64,000 nucleotides of DNA from Tautonia plasticadhaerens (GTDB lineage Bacteria; Planctomycetota; Planctomycetia; Isosphaerales; Isosphaeraceae), in NCBI RefSeq assembly GCF_007752535.1, contig NZ_CP036426.1, forward strand, positions 6,758,001-6,822,000, read 5' to 3'. Shown piece after piece: positions 35,858-45,321 of the stretch (positions are counted from its first letter, which is position 1; every line of letters begins with the position of its first letter). The notes beneath the pieces were generated by a model. It worked only from the letters and a program-made list of their open reading frames with translations, was not told the origin of the DNA and did no database searches. A program made the position numbers and the translations under genes.

Positions 35858-36408
35858 ATGAGCACGACGACGGACATCGAAATATCCACCCAGGGCGACC
35901 GGAGCCCGATCCTCGACAAGTCGGACCAGGCCGACCTCGACTAGTTCCAGGCCATGCCGGACCTGATCCGAGACCGCACCCGGAGCATGGCTGAACGCTA
36001 TCAGGTCGGCGCCTACCTCGTCGGCAGGCCGGGGTCGTCGAAGACCCACACGGTGCAGGAGACGCTGGAGCGGCTGGATACGCCCTGGACGTACCGCAAC
36101 AGCCGGATGAGCCCGATGGGCCTCTACTGCCTGCTGGAGGAGCACCCGGAATACACCGTCGCCCTCGACGACATCCACACCATGTTCGGCCAAGACGCCG
36201 CCCTCCAGATCCTCATGGGAGCCCTCGGCGGCAGGCCCGGCCAGGTCCGCACCGTTGCCATCACGACCAAGGACGAGCGGAAGTCTTCCGAGTTCAGCGG
36301 CGGCATCATCGCCATCTCGAACCTGCTGCTGGGACGAGACCCGCTGGCCGACGCCGTGGCCAGCCGGGTCGCCCGGCTGGAGCACGAGCCGAGCGACGAG
36401 ATGATCGC
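35858..36408 (+). pseudogene. P-loop ATPase, stop codon and IS256 insertion
   Basis: The reading begins at ATG 35858 behind GGAGGG. A TAG at 35942-35944 interrupts it after 28 codons; the same frame then continues through AMPDLIRDRTRSMAERYQVG, a Walker A-like VGRPGSSKTHTV, TVALDDIHTMFGQDAALQIL (Walker B) and KSSEFSGGIIAISNLLLGRD. The C-terminus is cut at about 36,409 by an IS256-like element. It is probably a transposition-helper or plasmid ATPase, but the family name is not recognised. It sits directly after the MT-A70 pseudogene and shares its fate. Confidence 0.6.
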
Positions 36409-37740
36409 GATAGTGCATCCTGGTTTCTGGAAATTCCCCGCCCGCCTGGGCGAGGGCTCGGCTTGAAGCGGCGGGTCACCGCCGGTCCCCCCGGAAAGTG
36501 CCGACCGACCCCAGGGAGGCCGCCGCCGATGACCCACCAGGATCAACCTGCCGCCATCGACGAGGTCATGGAACTGCTGGCCGAGCATGGCTCCGACGGC
36601 CTGGCCCAGGCCATCGGCGTCCTGCGCGACGAGCTCATGGAGCGGGAGCGGACCCAGGCCCTCGGGGCCGCCCCCCACCGGCGATCCGAGGCACGCAAGG
36701 GCTCCGCCAACGGCTCCAAGCCCCAGACGCGGCACACCCCGATGGGGCCGATCGCCGTCCGGGTGCCGCAGGCCCGAGGCCTCGACTCCTATGCCTCGGC
36801 GTTGGAGAGGGGCGTCCGCAGCGAGCGGGCGTCGAAGCCGGCCGTCGCCGAGAGGGACGGGCCGGGCGTCTCGACCGGCAAGGGGGCCGCCATCGCCGAG
36901 CGGCCCCGCGGGTCGGAGGTCACCGGCAGTCAGGTCAGCCGGGCCGCCGGGGCCCTCGACGAGGGGCCGGAGGGGTGGCGGGGCCGCCCGCCGGGGGAGA
37001 CGCCGTACCCGATCCCGGATGCCCGCGACGAGGAGGTCCGCCTCGGCGGCTCGATCGCCTCGTGTGCGGTGCTGACGGCCATCGGCATCGATCCCGAGGG
37101 CCGGCGGTCGATCCCCGGGGTCGGCGTCTCGATGGCGGAGGCGGAGGTCCACTGGCGGGGCTTCCCGGCCTCGCTGCAGGCCCGTGGGCCGCACGGGGTC
37201 GAGATGCCCACCGGCGACGCCCACGCCGGCCGGGAGCAGGCCCTGGCCGCCCGGCTGACCGGCGTGCCGCGGCGGCGGGGCCAGTCCCCCCCGGCGGAGG
37301 ACGCCCCGGCCTACGTGCCGAGGCCGTCGCTGCCGCCGGAGGTCGCCGCCGGCCCGCGGGCGGTCTTCGACGCCCCGGATCGCGGCGAGGCCGAGCGGCG
37401 CCTGGGCCTGGCGGCGAAGAGGTGCCGGGCCGTGGCCCCGAAGCCGGCCGAGTGGCCGGAGCAGGACGTGCCGGAGGGGCTGACCATCTTGACGCTGCCG
37501 CCGGGCCGCCGGCGGCGGCTGCGGACGAGCGACATGCCGGAGCGGCTGAACGAGGAGGTGAGCCGGCGGACGCAGGTGGCGGGGTTGTCCCCGAACGAGG
37601 GATCAGTCCTGCGGCTGGTCAGTGCGGTGGCGATGGGGATCAGCGAGGGCTGGGAGACAGGGCGGAGACGTATGGCGATGGGACCGGGGTGACCTGTCCG
37701 CCTTCAGGCCGGGAATTTACAGAAAGGGGGTTGCACGATC
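36409..37740 (+). mobile_element. IS256-family insertion sequence
   Basis: About 1,332 bp. The left end (GATAGTGCATCC..TTTCTGGAAATTCCC) and the right end, read as reverse complement (GATCGTGCAACC..TTTCTGTAAATTCCC), form terminal inverted repeats of about 30 bp. It contains a single transposase gene and interrupts the ATPase pseudogene. The downstream flank is a different methyltransferase gene. Confidence 0.75.
36529..37692 (+). CDS. IS256-family (Mutator-type) transposase, probably inactive
   Basis: 387 residues from ATG 36529 with GGGAGG upstream. The Mutator layout is plain: the N-terminal MTHQDQPAAIDEVMELLAEH, AVLTAIGIDPEGRRSI, SMAEAEVHWRGF, GVEMPTGDAHAG and ERLNEEVSRRTQVAG. The frame is fully open, yet many family-conserved positions are changed, nearly all by substitutions that raise GC. 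The conserved W-Q-R-C-x-F-H segment reads RRRGQSP, and Leu-to-Pro changes appear at several sites. Such changes cannot create stop codons, which explains the open frame. It is likely dead protein from a decaying copy. The comparison is with my knowledge of the family, not an alignment. Confidence 0.75.
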   Translation: MTHQDQPAAIDEVMELLAEHGSDGLAQAIGVLRDELMERERTQALGAAPHRRSEARKGSANGSKPQTRHTPMGPIAVRVPQARGLDSYASALERGVRSERASKPAVAERDGPGVSTGKGAAIAERPRGSEVTGSQVSRAAGALDEGPEGWRGRPPGETPYPIPDARDEEVRLGGSIASCAVLTAIGIDPEGRRSIPGVGVSMAEAEVHWRGFPASLQARGPHGVEMPTGDAHAGREQALAARLTGVPRRRGQSPPAEDAPAYVPRPSLPPEVAAGPRAVFDAPDRGEAERRLGLAAKRCRAVAPKPAEWPEQDVPEGLTILTLPPGRRRRLRTSDMPERLNEEVSRRTQVAGLSPNEGSVLRLVSAVAMGISEGWETGRRRMAMGPG

Positions 37741-38094
37741 CGAGTTCCAGCAGAAGCTCGTCTGGCACACACCCAACGACATGCAGCCCAAGAGCCGGCG
37801 GATGTTCAAGCAGACCTGGGAGCCCATCTTCGTGTACCGCCGCTCGGGCTGCGACCTGCTCGTCCACGACCACGAGAAATCCTGGTCCGGTGAGCTGCAC
37901 GACAAGGACTGCCATATCGCCCCCGTGCCGCAGTCGAACTATTCCGGGGAAGATTTGAAGCGGCACCCGTGCCAGAAACCGGTCTCGGTCATGCGCTGGC
38001 TGATCTACGCCCTGACCCGCCCTGGCGAGCGGGTGATCTCCCTCTTCAGCGGCGTCTCGCCCTGCGGGGTGGCCGCCCTCCAGCTCGGACGCAA
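37741..38094 (+). pseudogene. C-terminal fragment of a site-specific DNA methyltransferase
   Basis: The frame contains LVWHTPNDMQPKSRRMF, a conserved HPCQKPVSVMRWLIYAL and RPGERVISLFSGVSPCGVAA, corresponding to the C-terminal half of an N6-adenine or N4-cytosine DNA methyltransferase (HxxQKP and SAM-binding FxG motifs). The catalytic DPPY part is missing on the left, where the IS256-like element lies, and the C-terminus is cut by the IS66-like element at 38095. It is a relic of the same decayed module as the MT-A70 gene. Confidence 0.6.
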
Positions 38095-39591
38095 TAGGCG
38101 TTCAAGGGTCGGGTGTTGAATGAGCCGGGGGTATTCCCTATACCTGGGGCCATGAGTGATTCGCCTCCGATCCCGGAACCCCTGTGGCGATCCGTGCCAC
38201 CCGAGGCCCAGGCCGCCGTCCGGGCCCGGTTGGGGTCGTTGGAGCGGCGGGTCGCCGAGTCGGAGCGGCGGCTCGACACCAACTCCGCCAGCTCCTCCAG
38301 GCCGTCGTCCGCCGATCCCCCCTCGGCCAAGCGTCGGCCCCCGGCCCTCGCCTCGGGCAGGTAGAGGGGCGGCCCGCCCGGCCATCGCCACCAACGCCGG
38401 GCCCCGGTCCCACCCGAGGCACTCCGGCAGGTCATCGAGTGCAAGCCCCCGGAGTGCCGTCGCTGCGGTCAGGCTCGCGCTGGCGATGATCCCGCACCGC
38501 TGCGACGTCAAGTCGCCGAGGTGCCGCCGATCCAGCCGGTCGCGGGCGAATACCGGCTGCATCGCCTTAGGTGCCCCCGTGGCCGCACCTCGACCCGTGC
38601 CCCCTCGCCGCCGGGCGTGCCCCCCGGGGCCTTCGGTCCCCGGCTGCGGGCCAACCTCGGCGTCCTGGCCGGGGGCTACCGCCTGGGCAAGCGACCGGTC
38701 CGGCAGATGGCCTCCGACATGCTCGGGCTGTCGCTCTCCACCGGCATGACCTGCCGGCTCGGGCGTCAGGGGGCCGCCGAGTTGCGGGCCCCGGTCGAGG
38801 AGCTTCGGGAGCATGTCCGGGGGGCCGACTCGGGCCACATCGACGAGGCGGTCCGAGAGCAGGGCCAGGCCGATGTGTGGCCGTGGGCGGCCGTGACGAA
38901 GATGGCCGCCGTTTTCACCATCGCCCCGGGTCGGGGGGCCGATGTGGCCAGGGCCATGCTCGGGACCGCCGCCCGGAAGGTCGTCATCAGCGACCGGCTC
39001 GAGAGCTACAACCGGATCAAGCGATGGCAGTCCTGCTGGGCCCGCCCCCGGCGGGACTCCCAGGCGATGATCGACCGCGGGGGCGAGGCCGGCGAGGTCG
39101 GCCGGCGGTTGATGGAGCACTCCGACGCCCGGTTCGGGTGGTGGTACCGGGTGCGGGATGGGACGCTGTCCCGGTCGAGCTTCCGGCTGTCCGTGTCGTG
39201 GCCGCGGGCCCGCCCGGTAGATGACCTGGGGTGGGGGGCGGCGTGCTCCTGCCCCAGGACGGCGGGGACGTGCCGGGAGTTGCTCCCCGGTGAGACGCAC
39301 CTGTGGACCTTCGCCCGAGTCGAAGGGATCGAGCCGACGGGCAACGACGCCGAGCGGGAGTTGCGACATGCGGTGATCTGTCGCAAGGCCAGCGGCGGCA
39401 CCGACAGCGAATCCGGGAGCCGGTTCGTGGAGCGGATGCTCTCGGCGGTGGCGACGTGCCGCCAGCAAGGCCTCGGCGTGCTGGATTACCTGACCCACTG
39501 CTATCAGGCCCACCTCGACGGACATCCTGCCCCCTCGCTCCTCCCAGCCACCTCCGACGCTCAAGCCGCCTGATCAGGGCGTGAACACCTA
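38095..39591 (+). mobile_element. IS66-family insertion sequence (decayed)
   Basis: About 1,497 bp. The ends read TAGGCGTTCA at 38095 and, on the other strand, TAGGTGTTCA ending at 39591, giving short terminal repeats. It carries only the tnpC-type transposase, interrupted by one stop; the accessory IS66 genes are absent, as in the smaller subgroup. Confidence 0.65.
38152..39573 (+). pseudogene. IS66 transposase with one in-frame TAG
   Basis: One frame from ATG 38152 to 39573. The N-terminal leucine-rich region and SSRPSSADPPSAKRRPP precede a TAG at 38362-38364, located where the family reads GRKRGGQPGH. The frame then continues through PPECRRCGQA, FGPRLRANLGVLAGGYRLGK, HIDEAV, KVVISDRLESYNRIK and EGIEPTGNDAERELRHAV. 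Conserved positions show Trp-to-Arg, Phe-to-Ser, Leu-to-Pro and Lys-to-Glu changes, again mostly AT to GC. The DDE acidic residues are largely retained, but the protein cannot be made in full. Confidence 0.7.
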
Positions 39592-39596
39592 CGTTC

Positions 39597-40271
39597 GTGC
39601 TGACGACCGGGGCCCGCTGGGAGGCCATCCCGCCGGAGCCCGGCTGCTCCGGACGCACGGCCCGCCGCCGGCTGCGGGCCTGGGAGGGGGTCGGCATCCG
39701 GGACCGCCTCCACGCCGACCTGCTGGGCACGCTCAAACGGGCCGGCAAGCCCGATGTCGGCATCGTGATCGTCGACGGCGTGACGGTCAAGGCCTCCGGC
39801 GGGGGCGAGGCGACCGGCCCCAGCCCCGTCGACCGCAGGAAATCCTGCACGAAGCACACCCTCCTGGTGAATCGCCACGGCGTGCCGCTGGCGACCCGCA
39901 CCGCCGGGGCGTTTGCCAGCGACCACACGCAGATCATCCCGGTGGTGCTCGACTTCCCGAGGGTCAAGGGGACGCCGTGCCGCCCGAAGGGGTTGCCGGA
40001 CGACCTGTACGCCGACCGGGGCTATGACAGCGAGGGGACCAGGGGGTTCCCGCGGTGGCTGGGCATCGAGCCGCACATCGCCACGCGGGAGACGCCGCAC
40101 GGCAGTCGGCTCGGGGTGATCCGCTGGGTGGTGGAGCGGACGACCGCCTGGCTGAAGGGGCTGCGCCGGCTGCGGGTGCGATACGACCGGCTGGGGGTGA
40201 TCATCGATGCCTGGACGACGCCGGCGGCGAGCGTCCTCTGCTTCCGCATCCTGCACCATGACGCCATGTGA
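39597..40271 (+). pseudogene. IS5-like transposase, 5'-truncated
   Basis: A 224-codon frame with the IS5 catalytic core: VIVDGVTVKASGGGEATGPS (first Asp), LPDDLYADRGYDSEGTR (second Asp) and IRWVVERTTAWLKGLRRLRV (Glu). The normal N-terminal 30-40 residues are missing: the reading begins at GTG 39597 within LTTGARWEAIPPE, directly after the IS66-like end at 39591. Presumably the IS66-like element inserted into or deleted the 5' part. The catalytic residues are intact. Confidence 0.65.
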
Positions 40272-40360
40272 AAAAGCAGGGTCTTGTCAGAGCTTGTAAG
40301 CGAGGGGAACCACGCTACCTGCACGAGCTCGTCCGGCCCTCAAGCCAGGGAAATGTCACG

Positions 40361-40904
40361 TTATTTCATGCCTTGAGCAGGGCGTTCCACTGATACTCCT
40401 CGCCCAAGGCATACTTCAGGCGTCTGGCCTAGATCCCCCGTCGGCACCCGGTCTTGCCCCTCAATAAACCAAGGGCCAACCGCCGGATCACACTCAAGTT
40501 CGCCGCCGCGTGGCCCGTCCGAACCCGAGACGCATCCACCCGGAAGCTCACATCTAGTTACCAATGCGGTTGATTCTCGATCCCACACTGACCCCGCACC
40601 GCGGCGGCGAACTCCTACGCGGATCGCTGACGGATCGGGTCGTAGGATCGCCCCTCCAGGCCGGTCCGCCCCCGTGAAGCCGTCCGCTCCGAGAACGCCA
40701 AGCCCACGGCACGCAGGTCCTGGCACAAGCCCTCCAGATCGAACCCCGTGGGGCCGGGAAGACCATCGGTGCGGACTTCCCGGCGATCTTAATTGGGGGG
40801 TGCCTGCGGGGCCGTTCGGTGCGGGGGTCGGTGTGGTCCCGGAAGGGGTCGTGGAGGGCGGCGGGTCCGTCGCTGGACATGAGCGTGTCCGTCGGGGTGA
40901 GAGA
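40361..40904 (-). pseudogene. ISAs1-like transposase remnant
   Basis: On the - strand the N-terminal motif HDPFRDHTDPRTERPRRHPP lies near 40,800-40,860 in one frame. The C-terminal sequence CGIENQPHW, LDVSFRVDASRVRTGHAAAN and LKYALGEEYQWNALLKA lies in 40,361-40,590 in another frame with several stops. These are the two ends of an ISAs1-family transposase with the catalytic middle deleted. It is too damaged for function. Confidence 0.55.
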
Positions 40905-41109
40905 TGACCCACGTGAAGAGCCCCGATTGTACGCCCACAGACTTTCTCCAAGCAGCGTCAGATCGCTTTCTTCATGCGTCGGTCCTTGTTTGGGCCGAGC
41001 AATCGGGCGTCGGGACGGTCAGGTGGCCAGGCCCTATACTTGGTGGGAGCCGCCCCGCCTCGCGTGCGAGCGGGCCCGAATCGAATCGATCCTCGGCCTG
41101 GATGGGGTC

Positions 41110-42102
41110 ATGTTGACGCGCAGCCTCCTGTTCCGGATCGCGGGTCCGACGTTGTTCGTGGGCCTGCTGTTCCTCGGATCGTGTCTCGTCGCGGGCGTCT
41201 CCCTGTACCACCGGCAGGCCGCCGCGCTGCGGGATCTCCGAGACCACATCACGGACGACAGGTCCGTTGCCGATGACCTGCCGGCGGATCTGGCCGAGTC
41301 GGAGGTGACGCTGCGGCGGGCGGCGGCCTGGGCGACCGGGGGCCTGGCCGGGGTCGCGGCGGCCGGGATGCTGGCCGCGCTGCTGGCCGGCTTCTCGACG
41401 GCCCGCGGCCTGGGCCGCGCCGTGCTACGGGCCGAGGAGCTGGCCGAAGTCGGCCAGATCGCCGCCGGGCTGGCCCACGAGCTGCGCAACCCCTTGACCT
41501 CCATCAAGATGCTCGTGCAGATCGACCGCGAGAAGGCCGAGGCCCATGGCCTGCCGTCGGACGACCTCCATGCCATCGAGCAGGAGATCCAGCGGATGGA
41601 GGGCCGGCTCAACGCCTTCATGGACTTCGCCCGGCCCCCCCGGCCCGAGCGCCGGAGGCTCGACCTGGCGGTGGTCGTCGACCAGACCCTCGCCCTGGTC
41701 CGGGGGAGGGCGGCCAAGCAGCGGGTGGCTCTGCGATTCGACCGCCCCGGCACGCCGATCCTGGTGGAGGCCGACGGCGAGCAGATCCGGCAGTTGCTGG
41801 TCAACCTGGCCCTCAACGCCCTGGATGTCATGCCCCGCGGCGGCATCCTCGAGATCACGTTGCTCGAGCCGGCCGGAGGCGAGGCCGAGCTGCGCGTGCT
41901 GGACACCGGGCCGGGCATCCCGGCGCGGCACCTCGGGCGGCTCTACGAGCCCTTCTTCACCAGCAAGGAGACGGGCCTGGGCCTGGGCCTGGTCGTCTCG
42001 CAGCGGATCGCCAGGGACCACGGCGGCAGCCTCCGGGCGGAGAACCGGACAGAGGGCGGGGCCTGTTTCGCCCTCCGGCTGCCGGCCAGACACGACCTAT
42101 GA
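41110..42102 (+). CDS. membrane sensor histidine kinase (NtrB/AtoS-like)
   Basis: A 330-residue kinase. Two transmembrane helices (about 7-30 and 65-90) enclose a short periplasmic loop of some 35 residues, too small for a classical ligand domain. The HisKA dimerisation helix carries the phosphoacceptor His123 in GLAHELRNPLTSIK, followed by the N box LLVNLALNALDVMP, G1 VLDTGPGIP and G2 TGLGLGLVV of the ATPase domain. ATG 41110 is chosen because it begins the first membrane helix. The stop overlaps the regulator gene region (ATGA at 42099), so kinase and regulator are co-expressed. Confidence 0.92.
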   Translation: MLTRSLLFRIAGPTLFVGLLFLGSCLVAGVSLYHRQAAALRDLRDHITDDRSVADDLPADLAESEVTLRRAAAWATGGLAGVAAAGMLAALLAGFSTARGLGRAVLRAEELAEVGQIAAGLAHELRNPLTSIKMLVQIDREKAEAHGLPSDDLHAIEQEIQRMEGRLNAFMDFARPPRPERRRLDLAVVVDQTLALVRGRAAKQRVALRFDRPGTPILVEADGEQIRQLLVNLALNALDVMPRGGILEITLLEPAGGEAELRVLDTGPGIPARHLGRLYEPFFTSKETGLGLGLVVSQRIARDHGGSLRAENRTEGGACFALRLPARHDL

Positions 42103-42116
42103 TGCGAGGCACCCCC

Positions 42117-43565
42117 ATGACCGACGTCCTGGTGATCGACGACGAGCCGTTCATCCGCCACGCCTTCCGCAAGGCCTTCGAGGACACCGAGCTGGACGTG
42201 CGGACGGCCGGCGATGCGGCCGAGGGGATGGCGTTCCTCGCCCGAGAACGCCCTTACGCGGTGGTCCTGGACATCAACCTGCCCGACCGCTCGGGCCTGG
42301 ACGTCTTCGGCGACATCCGCCGGCTCGACGCCCGGATCCCGGTGATCTTCATCACCGGCCACGGGACCACCGAGACGGCGATCGAGGCCATGAAGTTGGG
42401 CGCCTTCGACTACCTGCTCAAGCCCCTGGACGTGCCCCAGGTCCGGGAGCTGGTCACTCGGGCTTGCGAGGTCGGCCGCCTGGCTCGCGTCCCGGCCCTG
42501 ACGCCCGACGAGCCGCCGGCGCCCGGGCCCGCCGACGTGCTCGTCGGCCGCAGCCCGGCCATGCAGGAGGTCTACAAGGCCATCGGACGGGTGGCGCCTC
42601 AGGACGTCACGGCGCTGATCCTGGGCGAGAGCGGCACGGGCAAGGAGCTGGTGGCGCGGGCCATCTATCAGCACGGCCGACGAGCCGCCGGCCCGTTCCT
42701 GGCCGTCAACTGCGCCGCCATCCCCGAGACGCTGCTGGAGAGCGAGTTGTTCGGCCACGAGAAGGGGGCGTTCACCGGTGCCGACCGCACGCGGATCGGT
42801 GTCTTCGAGCAGTGCCACGGCGGGACGCTGTTCCTGGACGAGATCGGCGACATGACGCCGCTGACCCAGGCGAAGATCCTGCGGGTCCTGCAGGACGGCC
42901 GCTTCGAGCGGGTCGGCGGCAACGAGACGATCCGGGCGGACGTGCGGATCATCGCCGCCACGAACCGGGACCTGCCGGAGATGGTCGCCGCCGGGGAGTT
43001 CCGCGGCGACCTGTACTACCGCCTGGGGGTCTTCACGATCACCCTACCTCCCCTGAGGGAGCGGCTGGAAGACCTGCCGGGCCTGGTCGATCACTTCCTG
43101 TCGCGGTTCAGCCCCGAGCTGGGGAAGGAGGCCTATCGGGCGTCGCCCGAGGCAATGGAACTACTGCGAGGCCACCCCTGGCCGGGCAACCTCCGAGAGC
43201 TGCAGGGGGTGCTGAAGCAGGCGCTGCTGCGGGCCCAGGGGCCGGTGCTGCTGCCCGAGTTCCTGCCGGGGTCGATCCGAGGCGGCGCGGCCCCCGGCGG
43301 GGGCGACCCGCCGCCGGAGTCCGTCGACTGGGAGGGGTTCTTGGAGGAACGGCTCCGCGCCGGCACGCAGGACCTCTACGCCGAGGCGCTGGGGCTGATC
43401 GAGCGGTCGCTGGTGACGCGGGTGCTGCGTCGGACCGGGGGCAACCAGGCGCAGGCGGCGAAGATCCTGGGGATCACGCGGGGCAGCCTGCGGACCAAGA
43501 TCCGCACCCTCGGCGTCCGGATCGAGCGGGCGGTGTGGTCGCCCGACGACCCGTCGGGCCGCTAG
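42117..43565 (+). CDS. sigma-54-dependent response regulator (NtrC family)
   Basis: A 482-residue regulator. The receiver domain (1-120) has the phosphoacceptor Asp52 in VVLDINLPDRSG. The AAA+ domain has Walker A GESGTGKE from residue 170 and the sigma-54 contact loop GAFTGA at 217-222, followed by GTLFLDEIGDM. The C-terminus carries a Fis-type helix-turn-helix (GNQAQAAKILGITRGSLRTK). ATG 42117 has GAGG 7 bases upstream and encodes MTDVLVIDDEP, the normal start; an ATG at 42099 overlapping the kinase stop is the alternative. It probably activates a sigma-54 promoter, and a candidate lies 180 bp downstream of its stop. Confidence 0.93.
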   Translation: MTDVLVIDDEPFIRHAFRKAFEDTELDVRTAGDAAEGMAFLARERPYAVVLDINLPDRSGLDVFGDIRRLDARIPVIFITGHGTTETAIEAMKLGAFDYLLKPLDVPQVRELVTRACEVGRLARVPALTPDEPPAPGPADVLVGRSPAMQEVYKAIGRVAPQDVTALILGESGTGKELVARAIYQHGRRAAGPFLAVNCAAIPETLLESELFGHEKGAFTGADRTRIGVFEQCHGGTLFLDEIGDMTPLTQAKILRVLQDGRFERVGGNETIRADVRIIAATNRDLPEMVAAGEFRGDLYYRLGVFTITLPPLRERLEDLPGLVDHFLSRFSPELGKEAYRASPEAMELLRGHPWPGNLRELQGVLKQALLRAQGPVLLPEFLPGSIRGGAAPGGGDPPPESVDWEGFLEERLRAGTQDLYAEALGLIERSLVTRVLRRTGGNQAQAAKILGITRGSLRTKIRTLGVRIERAVWSPDDPSGR

Positions 43566-43746
43566 GCGACCCCGCAGATCGCCCGGCGACCCTGGGGGCA
43601 GTCCGACGGCCCGAAGACCCCGACGACGACGCGTGCCCGACGATGCCCGGGCCTGCGGTGTCGCCGAAGTGAAATTTGACACAAATCGATTCGAGCGAGT
43701 GGTTTGCGTTGTAGGGGGCGAGGGGAAAACTCCGGCGGACGCGTTT

Positions 43747-43762
43747 GGGCACGGTTCTTGAT
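43747..43762 (+). promoter_or_regulatory. candidate sigma-54 promoter
   Basis: GGGCACGGTTCTTGAT matches the -24/-12 consensus TGGCACG-N4-TTGCW except at the first T and at the C of TTGC. It lies between the NtrC-type regulator gene and the WD40 gene, about 200 bp before the latter's ATG. The pairing with the adjacent activator is the main argument. Confidence 0.45.
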
Positions 43763-43972
43763 TAAGTGTTCTCACGTCCTGCGGCAACTCCGGTCGAAGG
43801 TCGACCGGGGCCGCACGATCGTCGCAACGGACCGGGCCGGTCACGGCGGGGCTTACCGCCGGCGGGCGGATGATCTCCGTCCGCGCCGGGCACGGGGGTA
43901 GCCAACCGCGGTCACCGACCGGGGCGATCGCCTCGACGGATTGCCGCCGCGTTAATACTCGGAAATGATGAC

Positions 43973-45001
43973 ATGAAAAACACACTCGCCCATTCGCCGC
44001 GTCCCCTCCGCCGGGCCAGCCACGGCAACGTCGTCACCTCGGTCGCCTTCGCGCCCGACGGAGAGACCCTGGCCAGCGGCAGCTGGGACGGGACCATCAA
44101 GCTCTGGGACGTCCGAGGCGGGAAGCTGGCCCCGCGTCGTACCCTGCGCGGGGAGTGGGACGAGGTCGAGGCGATCGCCTTCGCGCCCGACGGCTCGGTC
44201 GCGGGCCTGGGCACCGGCTGGGACGGCACCCCCTTCGGCGCCGTGACGGTGTGGGCCCCGGGGGCGTCCCGGGGGCTGCCGCTGCTCCGGGTGGCCGACA
44301 AGCTCGACGCGATCGCCTTCGCGCCCGACGGGGCGACGCTGGCGACGGCGAGCGCCGACTCGCGCACGGTGACGCTCTGGGACGTGGCGACGGGCCGGGA
44401 GCGGGAGACCCTGCCGGATCACCGGGGGCCGGTCTGGTCGGTGGCGTTCTCCCCCGACGGGAGGACATTCGCGGCGGCCTCCGGGGCGGTGCCGGCGGTC
44501 GCTGACCGGGATGGCGACCCCCAGCCCGGCGCAATCCGCCTATGGGATCTCGCCGGACCCGGGCCCAGGCGTCGCGTCGACCTGGTCGGCCACGCGTACG
44601 GGATCGTCTCGGTGGCCTTCGCACCGGGCGGGGCGACGCTGGCCTCGGGCGGATTCGACTGCGCCGCGAAGCTCTGGGACGTGGCCGCCGCCCACGAACG
44701 GGCGACGCTCGAAGGGCACGGGGCCTGGGTCGCCTCGGTGGCGTTCTCGCCCGACGGCTCGGCCCTGGCGACAGGCAGTCACGACCAGGCGATCAAGCTC
44801 TGGGACGCGGCGACCGGGCGGGAGTTGGCGACCCTCGAGGGGCACACCGGCAACGTCTACTCCGTGGCCTTCTCGCCGGACGGGACGCTGCTGGCCTCGG
44901 GCAGCCTCGACGGGAGCGTGAAGATCTGGGACGTGGAGGCTCATCGGGCCGGGCGCCCCCCGGACCCCCAATCCATCGACCTCGAGGAGGCAGCACGATG
45001 A
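43973..45001 (+). CDS. WD40 repeat protein
   Basis: A 342-residue protein made almost entirely of WD40 repeats, about seven blades with the pattern VxSVAFxPDGxxLASGSxDGTIKLWD; the final three (residues about 215-330) are nearly regular. No signal peptide or membrane helix is seen, so it is a cytoplasmic scaffold or stand-alone propeller. Planctomycetes have many such proteins, often with kinases; no catalytic domain is present here. The stop overlaps the next small gene (ATGA). A sigma-54-like site precedes it. Confidence 0.85.
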   Translation: MKNTLAHSPRPLRRASHGNVVTSVAFAPDGETLASGSWDGTIKLWDVRGGKLAPRRTLRGEWDEVEAIAFAPDGSVAGLGTGWDGTPFGAVTVWAPGASRGLPLLRVADKLDAIAFAPDGATLATASADSRTVTLWDVATGRERETLPDHRGPVWSVAFSPDGRTFAAASGAVPAVADRDGDPQPGAIRLWDLAGPGPRRRVDLVGHAYGIVSVAFAPGGATLASGGFDCAAKLWDVAAAHERATLEGHGAWVASVAFSPDGSALATGSHDQAIKLWDAATGRELATLEGHTGNVYSVAFSPDGTLLASGSLDGSVKIWDVEAHRAGRPPDPQSIDLEEAAR

Positions 45002-45234
45002 CTCATGCATTGAAGGCTTCCATTGTGTTCTCCCTGGGCACCTGGTGGCACGTCCGTCAGGTCAGGGCCCACCACCGCCGATACCCGGAAATCCGGGGCG
45101 AGGGCCGCTCGCGCCGCGCCGCGCTCGATCAGCTGGCCCACCAGCTCAACCGAGCCCTCGATTCCGCCCCCGGCCGCGGATATCGCACCGGGATCGAACG
45201 TGCCCTCGACGAGATCCGGTCGCTCAGGCGGTAG
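44998..45234 (+). CDS. small protein coupled to the WD40 gene
   Basis: A 78-residue basic helical protein (MTHALKASIVFSLGTWWHVR; RRAALDQLAHQLNRALDS; ERALDEIRSLRR). Its ATG overlaps the WD40 stop by 4 bp, which argues that it is real and co-translated. No family is recognised. Confidence 0.55.
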   Translation: MTHALKASIVFSLGTWWHVRQVRAHHRRYPEIRGEGRSRRAALDQLAHQLNRALDSAPGRGYRTGIERALDEIRSLRR

Positions 45235-45321
45235 GCCGGCCGCCGCCAGTCGCCTCGCCACCGCGGGACGGACACCATCCCCGGATTGACCGCCGGCCTT
45301 CGGCGCCAGACGGAGTGAATC

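Noticed and set aside
36409-37740. Target-site duplication for the IS256-like element
   Set aside because: The flanks do not show a convincing 8-9 bp repeat, and the two sides belong to different genes, so a deletion probably followed insertion.
34691-38364. Several in-frame TAG codons in the decayed module, suggesting amber reassignment
   Set aside because: The TAG positions correspond to different expected residues (Glu in the ATPase, Lys in the IS66 transposase), a TGA also occurs, and other conserved residues are damaged, so point-mutational decay is the simpler explanation.
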